A stretch of DNA of 64,000 nt from Bdellovibrionales bacterium Ga0074139 (GCA_001464795.1 LNEB01000013.1:1-64000), one strand, 5' to 3'; positions 15,386 to 24,108 are shown, numbered from the stretch's first letter. The notes: generated by a model from the sequence alone, not told the origin. Program-made: numbers and translations.

Positions 15386-16636
15386 TTGAAAGTTTTAGTC
15401 TTACTTTTTTTTTCAGTTTATAGCTTATTGTGCCAAGCACAGAGTTCTAACTGTAAAGAAAACTTAAAACAAAATACATCCGAAGTTGAATTACTCAAAA
15501 AAGTAAAAAGCCAAGTTCACTTTGATCTTAAATATACTAATGCCACAGCCAGCCGCTGGCAGCAGTGCTGGAACAGTGAGGATAAAACCTTTGGTTTCGA
15601 GTATCCTGATCTCAAAGAGTCCTTTAAACAATACTGTGACCGTACGCGGATTAAAATATCAAGCTTCTTTGAAAATGAGTGGCTTCAGATGCGACAAGCT
15701 TTAGCACTCAATCGATCTTCAGAAGGTGCATTAAGATCTGGAGATTCTCAGGTTTTATCTCCTACACAATATCTTCCAGAAACACTTCCCAAAACAGATC
15801 AAGAGATTCGAAATTGGAATTACTTTGCGAATTCTGTGATTGCTCAAGATATCACTCATCAGCTATCAGGCTTTCGAAAACTGCAGCCACTTTCTGATCC
15901 CGAGATTTTAGCGGCCTTTAAAAAACTAAATGATCAGCAAGATCAGTTTTATGCATCAGAATTAAAAATAAATGCAGACCGCAAAGAAATAAAAGCTCAA
16001 CTTGAGAAATTAAACTCAAAAGAAAGAGCCAAACTTCAATACAAAAAAGATCTTACCTTTAAGACCCAGAATTGGCAGGATCAATATTTGGCATCATTAA
16101 AAAAAGCACCTATGCTTGCCCACCATGGACCCGAACCCGTTAGCACTCAATCGATCAACCAATCATTACAAAGATTTCATTACAGCTCTTTTCAACAACT
16201 CAGAAACTTTGAACTAAAAATGGACGACCAATCAATAGCCAATTTAGCCAGTCAGTATCCGCTTGTCTTTGAAAGAGTGATCAGAAAGAACCCAGAGTTT
16301 TGCCAATTAGGTGAAAAAATTCAGAAGCAATCAAGCACCTGGAACACTGTTAAAAACGTAGGACTCATGACTACGATGGTCGGAGCTGCCTTTTACTTAT
16401 GCAGAGGCAGTGCGACCAGACCACAAAAAATTTTTGGAAGCCTAGGATTATTTTCTTCTGATGCCGTGATGCTTGCCAATACGACAAGTGAATATGATGA
16501 GGTTCAAAAAAAGGCTCTCAATCAAATTGATGGAACTCAAGATCTTGTCAGCCTCAATCAACTTGACCAACTGAGTTTCGAAAAAAAGATGGCTCTGTAT
16601 CTCTTGCCACTCAGTGTGACTCCTTTAATTAAATAA
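15386..16636 (+). CDS. Secreted protein of unknown function
   Basis: A TTG start at 15386 gives a 416-residue protein with a signal peptide (VLVLLFFSVYSLLCQAQS). The mature part is mostly helical and glutamine/lysine-rich, with a short hydrophobic segment (NVGLMTTMVGAAFYLCRG, about 330-347). Four or more cysteines lie in the N-terminal half. Not recognised. It follows the gene at 14589 in one transcription unit and shares its helical, exported character. Confidence 0.75.
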   Translation: MKVLVLLFFSVYSLLCQAQSSNCKENLKQNTSEVELLKKVKSQVHFDLKYTNATASRWQQCWNSEDKTFGFEYPDLKESFKQYCDRTRIKISSFFENEWLQMRQALALNRSSEGALRSGDSQVLSPTQYLPETLPKTDQEIRNWNYFANSVIAQDITHQLSGFRKLQPLSDPEILAAFKKLNDQQDQFYASELKINADRKEIKAQLEKLNSKERAKLQYKKDLTFKTQNWQDQYLASLKKAPMLAHHGPEPVSTQSINQSLQRFHYSSFQQLRNFELKMDDQSIANLASQYPLVFERVIRKNPEFCQLGEKIQKQSSTWNTVKNVGLMTTMVGAAFYLCRGSATRPQKIFGSLGLFSSDAVMLANTTSEYDEVQKKALNQIDGTQDLVSLNQLDQLSFEKKMALYLLPLSVTPLIK

Positions 16637-16760
16637 CACTTTCCCCTCAAACGTGGAAAATTTGTCCATTTAAATATCAATCTCGTAGGAGTTTGATCTA
16701 GCCATGGATGGACTATTGCAGCTTTGAAATTACATATATTAATTTCAAAAAAGGATGGTT

Positions 16761-16964
16761 ATGAAAACAAATCTTCACTCCATGGATCGATCAATCCGAA
16801 TTATTGTAGGTCTATTTCTTATGAGTCTTGCCTTCTGGGGCCCCACTAACCCGTGGTTTTTCTTGGGTGTTATTCCTGTCCTCACTGGGATTATCGGCTG
16901 GTGTCCACTTTATTCTATACTGGGTATAAACACTAAAAGTAATATGCCAAAAATGTATAATTAA
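16761..16964 (+). CDS. DUF2892/YgaP-type small inner-membrane protein
   Basis: From the ATG at 16761 (AAAGGA 5 bases ahead; the upstream ATG at 16755 sits in that site) the product is 67 residues. It fits the DUF2892 family: N-terminal HSMDRSIRIIVGL, two short membrane helices (IIVGLFLMSLAFW and FFLGVIPVLTGIIGW), and the diagnostic WCPLYSILGINT. In YgaP this domain anchors a rhodanese in the inner membrane; here it stands alone. Function of the solo form is unknown. Confidence 0.9.
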   Translation: MKTNLHSMDRSIRIIVGLFLMSLAFWGPTNPWFFLGVIPVLTGIIGWCPLYSILGINTKSNMPKMYN

Positions 16965-16997
16965 TTCCAGTATCATTCGTAAATAAAAGTCGTTATA

Positions 16998-17020
16998 AGC
17001 TCCTTACAAAAAAGGGAGCT
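16998..17020 (+). promoter_or_regulatory. Hairpin that would mask the ribosome-binding site of the phosphatase gene
   Basis: AGCTCC (16998-17003) pairs with GGAGCT (17015-17020), extended by two more pairs across a one-base bulge. The right arm contains the ribosome-binding site AAGGGAG used by the ATG at 17025, so folding would reduce translation. Confidence 0.45.
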
Positions 17021-17024
17021 CATA

Positions 17025-17516
17025 ATGAAAAAATTGATACTTTTAGTCCTATTATCTTCTGTATTTGCGAATGCAGAAATCGTTCGTTTTATGGCTCTAG
17101 AAAAAGGTCGCATCTACCGTGGTGGTCAGCCATCAACAGTTGAAGATTATCAAAAATTAAAATCTTTGGGTGTAAAAACTGTCATTAATCTTAGATGGGA
17201 CGCATCTGTGGAAAAATCTAAGGTGGCAGCAAGAACCCATCGATTCAACTTCCTCAATTTTCCAATTAAAGCCACAGACTATCCAGATGCAGATCAAATT
17301 CATGAAATTTTTGAAGTTCTTAATGATTCAAGAAATTACCCCATTTTCATTCATTGCCAGCACGGAAAAGATCGCACAGGTTTGATCGCAGCTTTGTACC
17401 GAGTTCACATGCAAAACTGGACGCCAGAAGATGCAAGAAATGAGTGGATTCAAATGGGTTTCGCTGTTCATTTTTTAAGAAAACTTGATCAATTTTTTGC
17501 TGATTCCATACTTTAG
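17025..17516 (+). CDS. Secreted cysteine-dependent phosphatase (DSP/PTP fold)
   Basis: This 163-residue protein combines a signal peptide (LILLVLLSSVFANA) with a dual-specificity phosphatase fold. GRIYRGGQPS precedes the P-loop HCQHGKDRTG (C at about 116), which has the catalytic Cys and Arg of the HCx5R signature. The upstream aspartate in KATDYPDA may be the general acid. Export predicts a periplasmic or secreted enzyme. Substrate (phosphoprotein, inositol phosphate or lipid) cannot be told from sequence. Confidence 0.9.
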   Translation: MKKLILLVLLSSVFANAEIVRFMALEKGRIYRGGQPSTVEDYQKLKSLGVKTVINLRWDASVEKSKVAARTHRFNFLNFPIKATDYPDADQIHEIFEVLNDSRNYPIFIHCQHGKDRTGLIAALYRVHMQNWTPEDARNEWIQMGFAVHFLRKLDQFFADSIL

Positions 17517-17522
17517 AATAAT

Positions 17523-18419
17523 CTATGAGCTATAAGGTAGTCGCTCGTACTTATTATGAATCCAAAGCATCGTCACGCCAAATAGAACAGCGACTACCAC
17601 TAAAATATTATTTAACAAACCTTCAGTTCCAAAGGAAATTTTGATTAGAATAGTTGAAATCACAAAGCCTGAATTTCGAATCACTGTGCTAAATCGATCC
17701 GTCCGCAAGAAGGAAATCAACAAAAGTAAAACATCAACTAAAATAAGAATCGTAAAAAATCGATCAAAGAAAATTCCATCGAGTTTAGATATTCTATCTG
17801 GAGTTGTTCCAGTGGCAAAAAAGTTTTGATAGGTCCATTCAAATAAACTGTAAAAAGCAATTCCAATAAAAATGGGAACTAGAATAGTCGCAATGGCATT
17901 TTTTAAGCGCACAAATTGAGATGTGCCTGGTGCCAATTCAAACTGTGGTGATTTCTTTTCCTCTTTTTGAGGATTAAGCCCGTAAAAAACCCATATTAAA
18001 AAAAACATGATCACGGTTGCTATAAGATCATAAGTGAAAACCAAATCACCGCGAACTTTGAACCAATCTGGGGTTAATTCCAATCCTGATAGATCTTTAA
18101 AAAGCCTACGAATCAAAATCAAGGTCATGATTTCATACTGTTTACCAATGTAAACAGTGATGGATTTCGGAAGGTAATAAATCAGCAAATACACTTCATA
18201 GATTAAAATAAATGAAAATGGAGTGTAGATAGCAGCGATCGGATTAGTAAAAAGATTTGAAGGATCTGAAACTTCAATGAGTTCAAGATCAACTAGTAAT
18301 ATCGCAATAAGATGAATTACAAAACTTGCGATAGCTAAAATGATGATCTTAGGCTCAATGAAGGCCTTCGCTTTTTCAGAGAGCAATTTTGAGAATAAAA
18401 AATCAAAGAATTTTGTCAC
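17523..18419 (-). CDS. Multi-pass inner-membrane protein of unknown function
   Basis: The 298-residue protein has about six or seven membrane helices, for example IIILAIASFVIHLIAILLV, FILIYEVYLLIYYLP, LIATVIMFFLIWVFYG, IATILVPIFIGIAFYSLFEW and NNILVVVAVLFGVTMLWI, with short charged loops. I recognise no transporter or enzyme motif. It lies 95 bases downstream of the ChaA-type antiporter gene on the same strand and may be co-transcribed, which is the only hint of a role in ion handling. Confidence 0.75.
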   Translation of the reverse strand: MTKFFDFLFSKLLSEKAKAFIEPKIIILAIASFVIHLIAILLVDLELIEVSDPSNLFTNPIAAIYTPFSFILIYEVYLLIYYLPKSITVYIGKQYEIMTLILIRRLFKDLSGLELTPDWFKVRGDLVFTYDLIATVIMFFLIWVFYGLNPQKEEKKSPQFELAPGTSQFVRLKNAIATILVPIFIGIAFYSLFEWTYQNFFATGTTPDRISKLDGIFFDRFFTILILVDVLLLLISFLRTDRFSTVIRNSGFVISTILIKISFGTEGLLNNILVVVAVLFGVTMLWIHNKYERLPYSS

Positions 18420-18514
18420 AGTTAATAGTTAGCCCTCCCCGATGTGGTTTGGCTAATAAGCATTACATTTACATGGCAATTGACAATTTTTTGTCGATTT
18501 GTGTGCCTGATATT

Positions 18515-19609
18515 TTATGGCATCAATGTCATTGCTATGTAGCTCGCTAAAATTGTCAAATGCATGACACCACTCAAGGTGGTTGTACGGTCAGAAGCGA
18601 ATGTAAAAGCACCTACCACAAATGTTAACAATAAAAATATAGAACTTTTTGAGTCTAATCCAAGATTTAATTCTTGAGCTGTCATTAGGGAGTAAACGCT
18701 TACAACTGGAATTGTTAATGCAATACTGGCTGCACCTGAACCTAGTGCTAAATTTAAACTTGTCTGTAGCTGATTAATTTTAGCTGCATTGACTGCTGCT
18801 AGTGTTTCAGGTGCCAAAACTAACAGCGCGATAATAATACCTAACACAGCTTTCGGAGCACCAAAATAAATGACACCACTTTCGATAGTAGGACTTAGAA
18901 GTTTGGCAAGTCCTACAACAGCTACAAGAGATAACACTAATGTTATAAAACTTAATAAAGCTCGATTTCGACTGGGAATCTTTTCTTGTTTTTCTAAAAC
19001 ATCAAGTTCATTTTGAGTATGAGATTCAAAGTAACTTTTGTGTGTTTTAGTTTGAGCCCATACTAAAGCACCATACAAAAAAAGTGATGCAACTGATACA
19101 AAAATTAATTGTCCTGTATCATATGTAGGTCCGCTGGAACTTGTCGTGAAATTAGGAAGTACTAAAGTTAAACAAGCAAGTACTGCAATAATTCCCATTA
19201 AAGAATTAGTACCAACTGATTGATAGGCAAGCTCTTTGAATCGAAAACCACCTAATATAATACTCACTCCAAGAATACCATTCGTTACAATCATAATCGC
19301 AGCAAATACAGTATCTCTTGCTATGTTACTAGCATCTTCAGAACCATTACCCATCAAACTCACGATTAATGCCACTTCTATGACGGTCACAGATAATGCA
19401 AGTATCAGTGTTCCCAAAGAGGGACCAACTCGATTAGCTATAGTTTCTGCACTGTGAACAGCACTTGAAATTCCTAATGCTAAAAAAAGCACTGCAATGA
19501 TCAAGAATGGCAAGCTATCAAAGGGAAAGAAAAAGGATAGACTAAGAACAGTGAAAGATAATACAGAAACAATGTCATTAATGGAAAATTTTTTAAATTT
19601 GAAAATCAT
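18515..19609 (-). CDS. chaA: Ca2+/H+ (Na+/H+) antiporter, ChaA/CAX family
   Basis: This 364-residue inner-membrane protein has eleven or so helices in two homologous halves, as in ChaA. Signature segments are AETIANRVGPSLGTLILALSVTVIEVA in the first half and LVLAPETLAAVNAAKINQLQTSLNLALGSGAASI in the second, whose Glu residues form the cation site. ARDTVFAAIMIVTNGILG also matches ChaA closely. It exchanges cytoplasmic Ca2+ or Na+ for protons and so serves alkaline and salt tolerance. TTAGG lies ahead of the ATG. Confidence 0.93.
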   Translation of the reverse strand: MIFKFKKFSINDIVSVLSFTVLSLSFFFPFDSLPFLIIAVLFLALGISSAVHSAETIANRVGPSLGTLILALSVTVIEVALIVSLMGNGSEDASNIARDTVFAAIMIVTNGILGVSIILGGFRFKELAYQSVGTNSLMGIIAVLACLTLVLPNFTTSSSGPTYDTGQLIFVSVASLFLYGALVWAQTKTHKSYFESHTQNELDVLEKQEKIPSRNRALLSFITLVLSLVAVVGLAKLLSPTIESGVIYFGAPKAVLGIIIALLVLAPETLAAVNAAKINQLQTSLNLALGSGAASIALTIPVVSVYSLMTAQELNLGLDSKSSIFLLLTFVVGAFTFASDRTTTLSGVMHLTILASYIAMTLMP

Positions 19610-19730
19610 AAAATTAACCTAATTTATGTTTTAGTTAAATGTCATTAATATTTTGGTCCCAAGGTATCTGATTAACTGTTTTAAACTTTATTTCTTTGAC
19701 AAGAAGGTGGACATAGATGAAGTCATCTGA

Positions 19731-20714
19731 ATGAAAAAATCACTTCTATTGCTCTCTGTTCTTCTCGTCATTGCAGCCACATTTTACATGACTCGTAAAG
19801 GCTCATCCAAGGACGCTAATACGATTTCCAAACCAAATACAGTTCCACAAAAACTTAGTGAACAACTTGAAGTTTTTAAGGGCCTGGAAAAATCAACTCT
19901 TTCTGAAGCAGAAAAATCCAGCCCCTGTGGCCCACTTTTTGAGCGACTTGAAACCTATTCACTAAAAGTGATCATGGATGATTTAAAAAATAAGGAACTT
20001 CAATTAGAGGCCAACTGTTTTAAAGAAAACACCAGTACAAATGCGTTTCTAAAAGGCTTCCCTGAAACCTGCCAACTTAATGATCAGGGACAACTTTCAC
20101 CCACTTGCCAAGTGCAGTTGGTTGCAATCAAGTCATTTCGGGTTCACCGAGCAACTGAATATCAATCTCCAGACTCACTTTCCACAGAGCTATTGATCAA
20201 CCGACTCATGGCCTATTTAACCAGTCAATCTTTCAATACAGTAGAGGGTAAAAAAAACTTACGAGAATTGGGTCAAGAGCTTTATAAAAGACTTCCTGAG
20301 AATGAATCCGCAGCTAAAGCGGCTGGTATTGGATACTTAATGGATGATAATTTAACTCCAGAGGATCAACAGAAATTTTCTGATTTGGGATCTGAAATAA
20401 GACAGAAATTTCCTGACAACTGGGAAATTTATGAAATTAATTTATTAAGTAAAAAGAATCAAAATAAAGAAGAATTTGAAAATATAATTGTTTCTGACTA
20501 TCAGGCGAATCCTAATTCAGCTATTGCAAATTATTATATGGGCTGTCGAAGTTGGAAAAACAAAAACTTTCCAGAAGCAATTAAGTATTTTCAATTAGCA
20601 CTTCAAATTTCACCCAATCACAAAAGATTCAAGCAAACACTTGCAGACACATCTGACACAACAAACCAAAAGGTATGTCGATTCGAAATTGGCTTTAATC
20701 CTAAAGATTTCTAA
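19731..20714 (+). CDS. Membrane-anchored TPR-type protein
   Basis: The 327-residue protein has an N-terminal signal anchor (SLLLLSVLLVIAATFYMTR) and a periplasmic or cytoplasmic helical domain. It ends in one recognisable tetratricopeptide repeat (NYYMGCRSWKNKNFPEAIKYF followed by ALQISPN, about 267-297, given in two parts). Several cysteines lie in the N-terminal half (SPCGPLF, EANCFK, ETCQLN, PTCQVQ). It is the first gene of a run with the SET and ECF sigma genes (15-base gap). Confidence 0.75.
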   Translation: MKKSLLLLSVLLVIAATFYMTRKGSSKDANTISKPNTVPQKLSEQLEVFKGLEKSTLSEAEKSSPCGPLFERLETYSLKVIMDDLKNKELQLEANCFKENTSTNAFLKGFPETCQLNDQGQLSPTCQVQLVAIKSFRVHRATEYQSPDSLSTELLINRLMAYLTSQSFNTVEGKKNLRELGQELYKRLPENESAAKAAGIGYLMDDNLTPEDQQKFSDLGSEIRQKFPDNWEIYEINLLSKKNQNKEEFENIIVSDYQANPNSAIANYYMGCRSWKNKNFPEAIKYFQLALQISPNHKRFKQTLADTSDTTNQKVCRFEIGFNPKDF

Positions 20715-20729
20715 TTTAATCTTTCATAT

Positions 20730-21224
20730 ATGCACTTCAAAATTAAAAAAACATCAAGAAAAGGCCAAGGGGTGTTTACAACCAAGCCCTTTAAAAAAGG
20801 AGATTTAGTTCATGTTTTTGCAGGTGACCGACTGACATCAAAACAAATCGACAAAAGAATTGAAGCTGGCTTTGAGACCTGTGATGATCCTTTCCAAATC
20901 AGCCGCACAATGTACATAGATCTTGATGAGCTCTCCAGATCCATCAACCACAGTTGTGACCCCAACTGCGGCATCAAACAAGAACTCAAGTTATTTGCCA
21001 TACGAGATATCGCCATCGGAGAAGAAATCTGTTTTGACTACTCCACCACTGTTCCTCAGTACAAATCTTGGTGGAAAATGAAATGCTTTTGCAAAAGTTT
21101 AAATTGCCGAAAAGTGATTAGTTCTTTTAATAAAATTCCCAAAAAGCACTTAGATTATTATTTAAAGCTGCAAATTCTGCCTCTTTGGGTTAGAAAATTT
21201 AGAATCTATGACCGATACTCCTAA
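20730..21224 (+). CDS. SET-domain lysine methyltransferase-like protein
   Basis: This 164-residue protein is a compact SET domain. GQGVFTTKPFKKGD opens the fold, N73-H74 in SINHSCDPNC and Y104 in EICFDYSTT are the SAM-binding and catalytic positions, and a post-SET-like CFCKSLNCR (C119, C121, C126 with a SET cysteine) can bind zinc. SET proteins transfer methyl groups to lysines, often of histones. Bacterial examples are sporadic and their targets mostly unknown. Its last 17 bases overlap the ECF sigma gene, so a role tied to that sigma factor or its regulon is plausible. Confidence 0.9.
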   Translation: MHFKIKKTSRKGQGVFTTKPFKKGDLVHVFAGDRLTSKQIDKRIEAGFETCDDPFQISRTMYIDLDELSRSINHSCDPNCGIKQELKLFAIRDIAIGEEICFDYSTTVPQYKSWWKMKCFCKSLNCRKVISSFNKIPKKHLDYYLKLQILPLWVRKFRIYDRYS

Positions 21225-21807
21225 TAAAAGTTACCTTTCAAATGAACTTATGATGAAGTTGAAAAACAGGGACACTGAAACTCTGTCTCAATTGTTTAAA
21301 GAAATTAATCCCTATTTACAGCGTATTTTGATTTCACGTAAAATTTTTAATGAACATGCCTTTGATCTTTTACAAGATACTTGGTCCACTTTTCTTAATC
21401 ACTTAGATCAATTCGAGGGTAGATCCCAATTAAAAACATTTTTAGCCGGGATTTTAATTAATAAGATTCGTGAATTTCAAAGACATCAAAAAAGAGTCCA
21501 GCCAGAGGAAGATTTTGAAAAAATACTAAGTCAGAACTTCACTCCGGATGGATGGTGGAAACAGGATCCAAAAAGTCCTGAATTTCTGATGCAGTCCCAG
21601 GAAACTCTAAAGTTTATTCAAGAATGTTTGGATGATCTGACAGATAATCAAAGGGACGCATTTATTTTAAAAGAGATCGACCAAAATGAGACGGATATTA
21701 TATGTAATATTTTAAGTGTTTCCAACACTCACTTAGGAGTTCTGTTATTTCGAGCCAAACAAAAACTTCGTATGTGTATTGAGGGAAAGATTTTAGTTAA
21801 TGAATAA
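21208..21807 (+). CDS. ECF-type RNA polymerase sigma factor
   Basis: The 199-residue protein has the sigma70 region 2 pattern (YLQRILISRKIFNEHAFDLLQDTWSTF, in 35-62) and region 4 (CLDDLTDNQRDAFILKEIDQNETDIICNIL, then GVLLFRAKQKLR, in 138-190). A long linker with TPDGWWKQDPKSPEFLM lies between them. This matches ECF sigma factors. It overlaps the SET gene upstream and its stop overlaps the start of a zinc anti-sigma gene downstream, the usual sigma/anti-sigma layout. Confidence 0.93.
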   Translation: MTDTPNKSYLSNELMMKLKNRDTETLSQLFKEINPYLQRILISRKIFNEHAFDLLQDTWSTFLNHLDQFEGRSQLKTFLAGILINKIREFQRHQKRVQPEEDFEKILSQNFTPDGWWKQDPKSPEFLMQSQETLKFIQECLDDLTDNQRDAFILKEIDQNETDIICNILSVSNTHLGVLLFRAKQKLRMCIEGKILVNE

Positions 21808-22105
21808 ACTGTCTCAAAATCTTAGAAAAATTTGACACTGGGTTTACTACCGCCTGAGTGGTCGAAAAGGTGTTGATTTTGCACTTCGATGCCAGCAAGT
21901 AGCAAGTCACATTGACCATGGACCTAAAACATCCAATTTTCAATTCTTTCTTCACTTAAGTCTATGTCAGGCTTGCACAAACTATTTTAATTTTTCTAAA
22001 GTATTGTCTGAACATGCAAAGAAACTCAGTTCATCTGAAGAGCCAATTGAAAAAATAAACGAAAAATTAATTAAAAAATTAGCAAACCCCAAGAGCGAAA
22101 TTTAA
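21800..22105 (+). pseudogene. Zinc-binding anti-sigma factor gene interrupted by an in-frame TGA
   Basis: The frame starting at ATG 21800, overlapping the sigma gene by 8 bases, reads MNKLSQNLRKI, then TGA at 21833-21835, then continues open for 89 codons (HWVYYRLSGRKGVDFAL...) to TAA at 22103-22105. The second part contains HIDHG and HLSLCQAC, which is the H-x3-C-x2-C zinc anti-sigma (ZAS) motif. No ATG, GTG or TTG lies between the TGA and that motif. Loss of function, a sequencing error (TGG to TGA) or UGA readthrough are possible. The 3' end runs 27 bases into the convergent decarboxylase gene. Confidence 0.7.
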
Positions 22106-23707
22106 AATATTTTTTACATGTTCAAAATTCAGCTGTGGGTGCACAAAAATCATTCTTAAAAAAGCTCCATCCTTGGAATTTTCCGAATAATTCACCATGG
22201 CTTGATGATGCTTGATCATTTGTTTGCGAACATGAATTGACCAAGCACGAGGATCGGCCTCACTGCCTTGAGGTGGCAAAACTTGAACACATAAATTTAA
22301 AAAAGAAGGATGACTAATTAATCTGAGTCGTTGTTGATTTTTTATAAAATCAACAGTGGTCTGCACAAGTTCTAATTTTTGATCAATAGCGTTTTGCAAG
22401 CCCTGATCACCTAGGTTTTTCCAAAGGGTCCAAAAACTTAAAAATTCTGCACCTCGTCCGCATTGCCAAGATAGTCTTCCACGATCAAGTTCCTCTGACT
22501 CGTGAAATAAGTATTCTCCACCTTTAACATCATTGGCTTCAAACAACAGAGCTCCATTTTTAACCACGAAAAATGTAGAAGTTAGGTCCGCACCAAAAAA
22601 CTTATGGGCATCAAATGTCAAAGAGTCTGCCAATTCAGATCCTTTTATTAGATCTGTGTTTTTTGAAAAATAAGCGGGAGCTCCCCATGCTGCATCCACA
22701 TGCAACCAAAGATTGAACTTTCGAGCCACAACAGCCAATTCATCGATGGGATCAAATGCACCTAATACTGTTGTGCCCGCAGTGGCAGCAACTAATAATG
22801 GCTCATGACCGGATTTAAGATCTTGTTGAATTTGAGCTTGTAAATCATCGGAAATCATTTTTCCAAATTCATCTGTTTGAATTGAAACAACAGAATTTGT
22901 TCCTAAACCGATAGCATTAGCAGACTTTAAAAAAGAATAATGGGCCTGATCAGAAACATAGATTCGGTAACTGTGATTTTGATTTCCCTGGGTTTTTGCA
23001 AGAGGGTTATTAGAGTGCCTAGCACAATGCAAAGCCATCATGTTAGCTGCACTTCCCCCTGAGATTCCAATACCATCAGAATTCTTTGAATCCCATCCCA
23101 TTTTCATCGCTAATTTTTTTGTAATTTCTTTTTCAATCAGTGAATAAACGGGACTGGCTTCCCAAGTCGCTAACGTTGTGCGGGTGCGATGAATAACTGA
23201 TTCAGCAGCTAAAGTTTGAGAATGAACTCCAGAAAACAACTGGTTCATAAAATAAGGTGAGCTTGTGGTGACCGAAGATTTTTCAATCTCACTCAGTAAA
23301 TGGGAAACATGATTCCAATTCAGTGAATCACCTAAATCTAGATGGAATTCTAATTTATCATTTTGATTATGAAAAGTTGCAGGCTTTAGATCTTTTGAAA
23401 TTTTTGGAGAATAAACATGCAGTGTTGTTCCTGTTTCACTTATACATTTAATTTCATGTTCAGCGGCTATTGGTGTGGTGAAAAACTGTCCTACTTTGAG
23501 TATCTGAGTTTCAGTTTTAAATCCTAGAACCGTTTTATTTTCAAATATTCCGTTTTCAATTAAAACAGAGCATTGACTGACTCCATGAGAATGCAACATT
23601 GAAATTGCCTCTTTTTGCCAAACACATCTAACGACCTCAAAGGCCTCAGTTTCAAACAAAACAGTTCTTGTATACTTGGCATCTCGTAGTGTTTCTGTCT
23701 CAAACAT
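22079..23707 (-). CDS. Fusion of cysteine-dioxygenase-like cupin and PLP decarboxylase (cysteine sulfinate type)
   Basis: Residues 1-103 form a cupin with the cysteine dioxygenase active site: iron ligands H39, H41 and H84, plus C46, H97 and Y99 with exactly the spacing of H86/H88/C93 and H155/Y157 of mammalian CDO. Residues about 130-542 are a group II PLP decarboxylase (GGSAANMMAL, HVDAAWGAP, PLP lysine about K369 in DAHKFF). Together they would turn cysteine into cysteine sulfinate and then hypotaurine in one polypeptide. The decarboxylase substrate is inferred from the fusion; glutamate/aspartate or aromatic amino acids remain possible. Last gene of the YHS-DoxX operon. Confidence 0.9.
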   Translation of the reverse strand: MFETETLRDAKYTRTVLFETEAFEVVRCVWQKEAISMLHSHGVSQCSVLIENGIFENKTVLGFKTETQILKVGQFFTTPIAAEHEIKCISETGTTLHVYSPKISKDLKPATFHNQNDKLEFHLDLGDSLNWNHVSHLLSEIEKSSVTTSSPYFMNQLFSGVHSQTLAAESVIHRTRTTLATWEASPVYSLIEKEITKKLAMKMGWDSKNSDGIGISGGSAANMMALHCARHSNNPLAKTQGNQNHSYRIYVSDQAHYSFLKSANAIGLGTNSVVSIQTDEFGKMISDDLQAQIQQDLKSGHEPLLVAATAGTTVLGAFDPIDELAVVARKFNLWLHVDAAWGAPAYFSKNTDLIKGSELADSLTFDAHKFFGADLTSTFFVVKNGALLFEANDVKGGEYLFHESEELDRGRLSWQCGRGAEFLSFWTLWKNLGDQGLQNAIDQKLELVQTTVDFIKNQQRLRLISHPSFLNLCVQVLPPQGSEADPRAWSIHVRKQMIKHHQAMVNYSENSKDGAFLRMIFVHPQLNFEHVKNILNFALGVC

Positions 23708-23713
23708 AAATAA

Positions 23714-24103
23714 TTAAACCTTAACGAATTTTCTAAGCAATTGTTGAATAGAATATCGATTGTAGTAGAGTACAAACAAAGAACTACAAAAAACTAAAAT
23801 TGCCAATCCAAAAAGTGATCCCCCATCATCTTGAACAACAATTCCTAAAACAAAGAGATGACTTAAAATGGCTCCTGCCATGATACCCAGTGCCAGCAGG
23901 GCTCCAAAAATTTGAGTGGCAGGCACAACTAATAAAATGCCTGCAAACAACTCGAAAACTCCGCTCGCGATTCGACCGAAAGGCTCAACACCCATTTGTG
24001 TAAAAATATAGACAGATTCGGGAGCCGCCGTGAACTTAAAGAAAAGTGTTTGCAGCAGGATTGTGGCTGCAAGAATTCTAGCTATCCAATTGATCTTATT
24101 CAT
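23714..24103 (-). CDS. DoxX-family membrane protein
   Basis: The 129-residue protein has four membrane helices in the DoxX arrangement: IARILAATILLQTLFFKFT, a loop with IFTQMGVEPFGRIASGVFEL, then ILLVVPATQIFGALLALGIM, SHLFVLGIV and LFGLAILVFCSSLFVLYY. DoxX proteins are small integral membrane proteins, some linked to thiosulfate:quinone oxidation or redox stress. It lies between the YHS-domain gene (5-base gap) and the fused decarboxylase gene (6-base gap), so sulfur or redox metabolism fits the context. Confidence 0.9.
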   Translation of the reverse strand: MNKINWIARILAATILLQTLFFKFTAAPESVYIFTQMGVEPFGRIASGVFELFAGILLVVPATQIFGALLALGIMAGAILSHLFVLGIVVQDDGGSLFGLAILVFCSSLFVLYYNRYSIQQLLRKFVKV

Positions 24104-24108
24104 ATTTA

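Noticed and set aside
18429-18456. TTAGCC/GGCTAA hairpin between the antiporter and membrane protein genes as terminator
   Set aside because: Only 6 pairs with a 16-base loop and no T-run.
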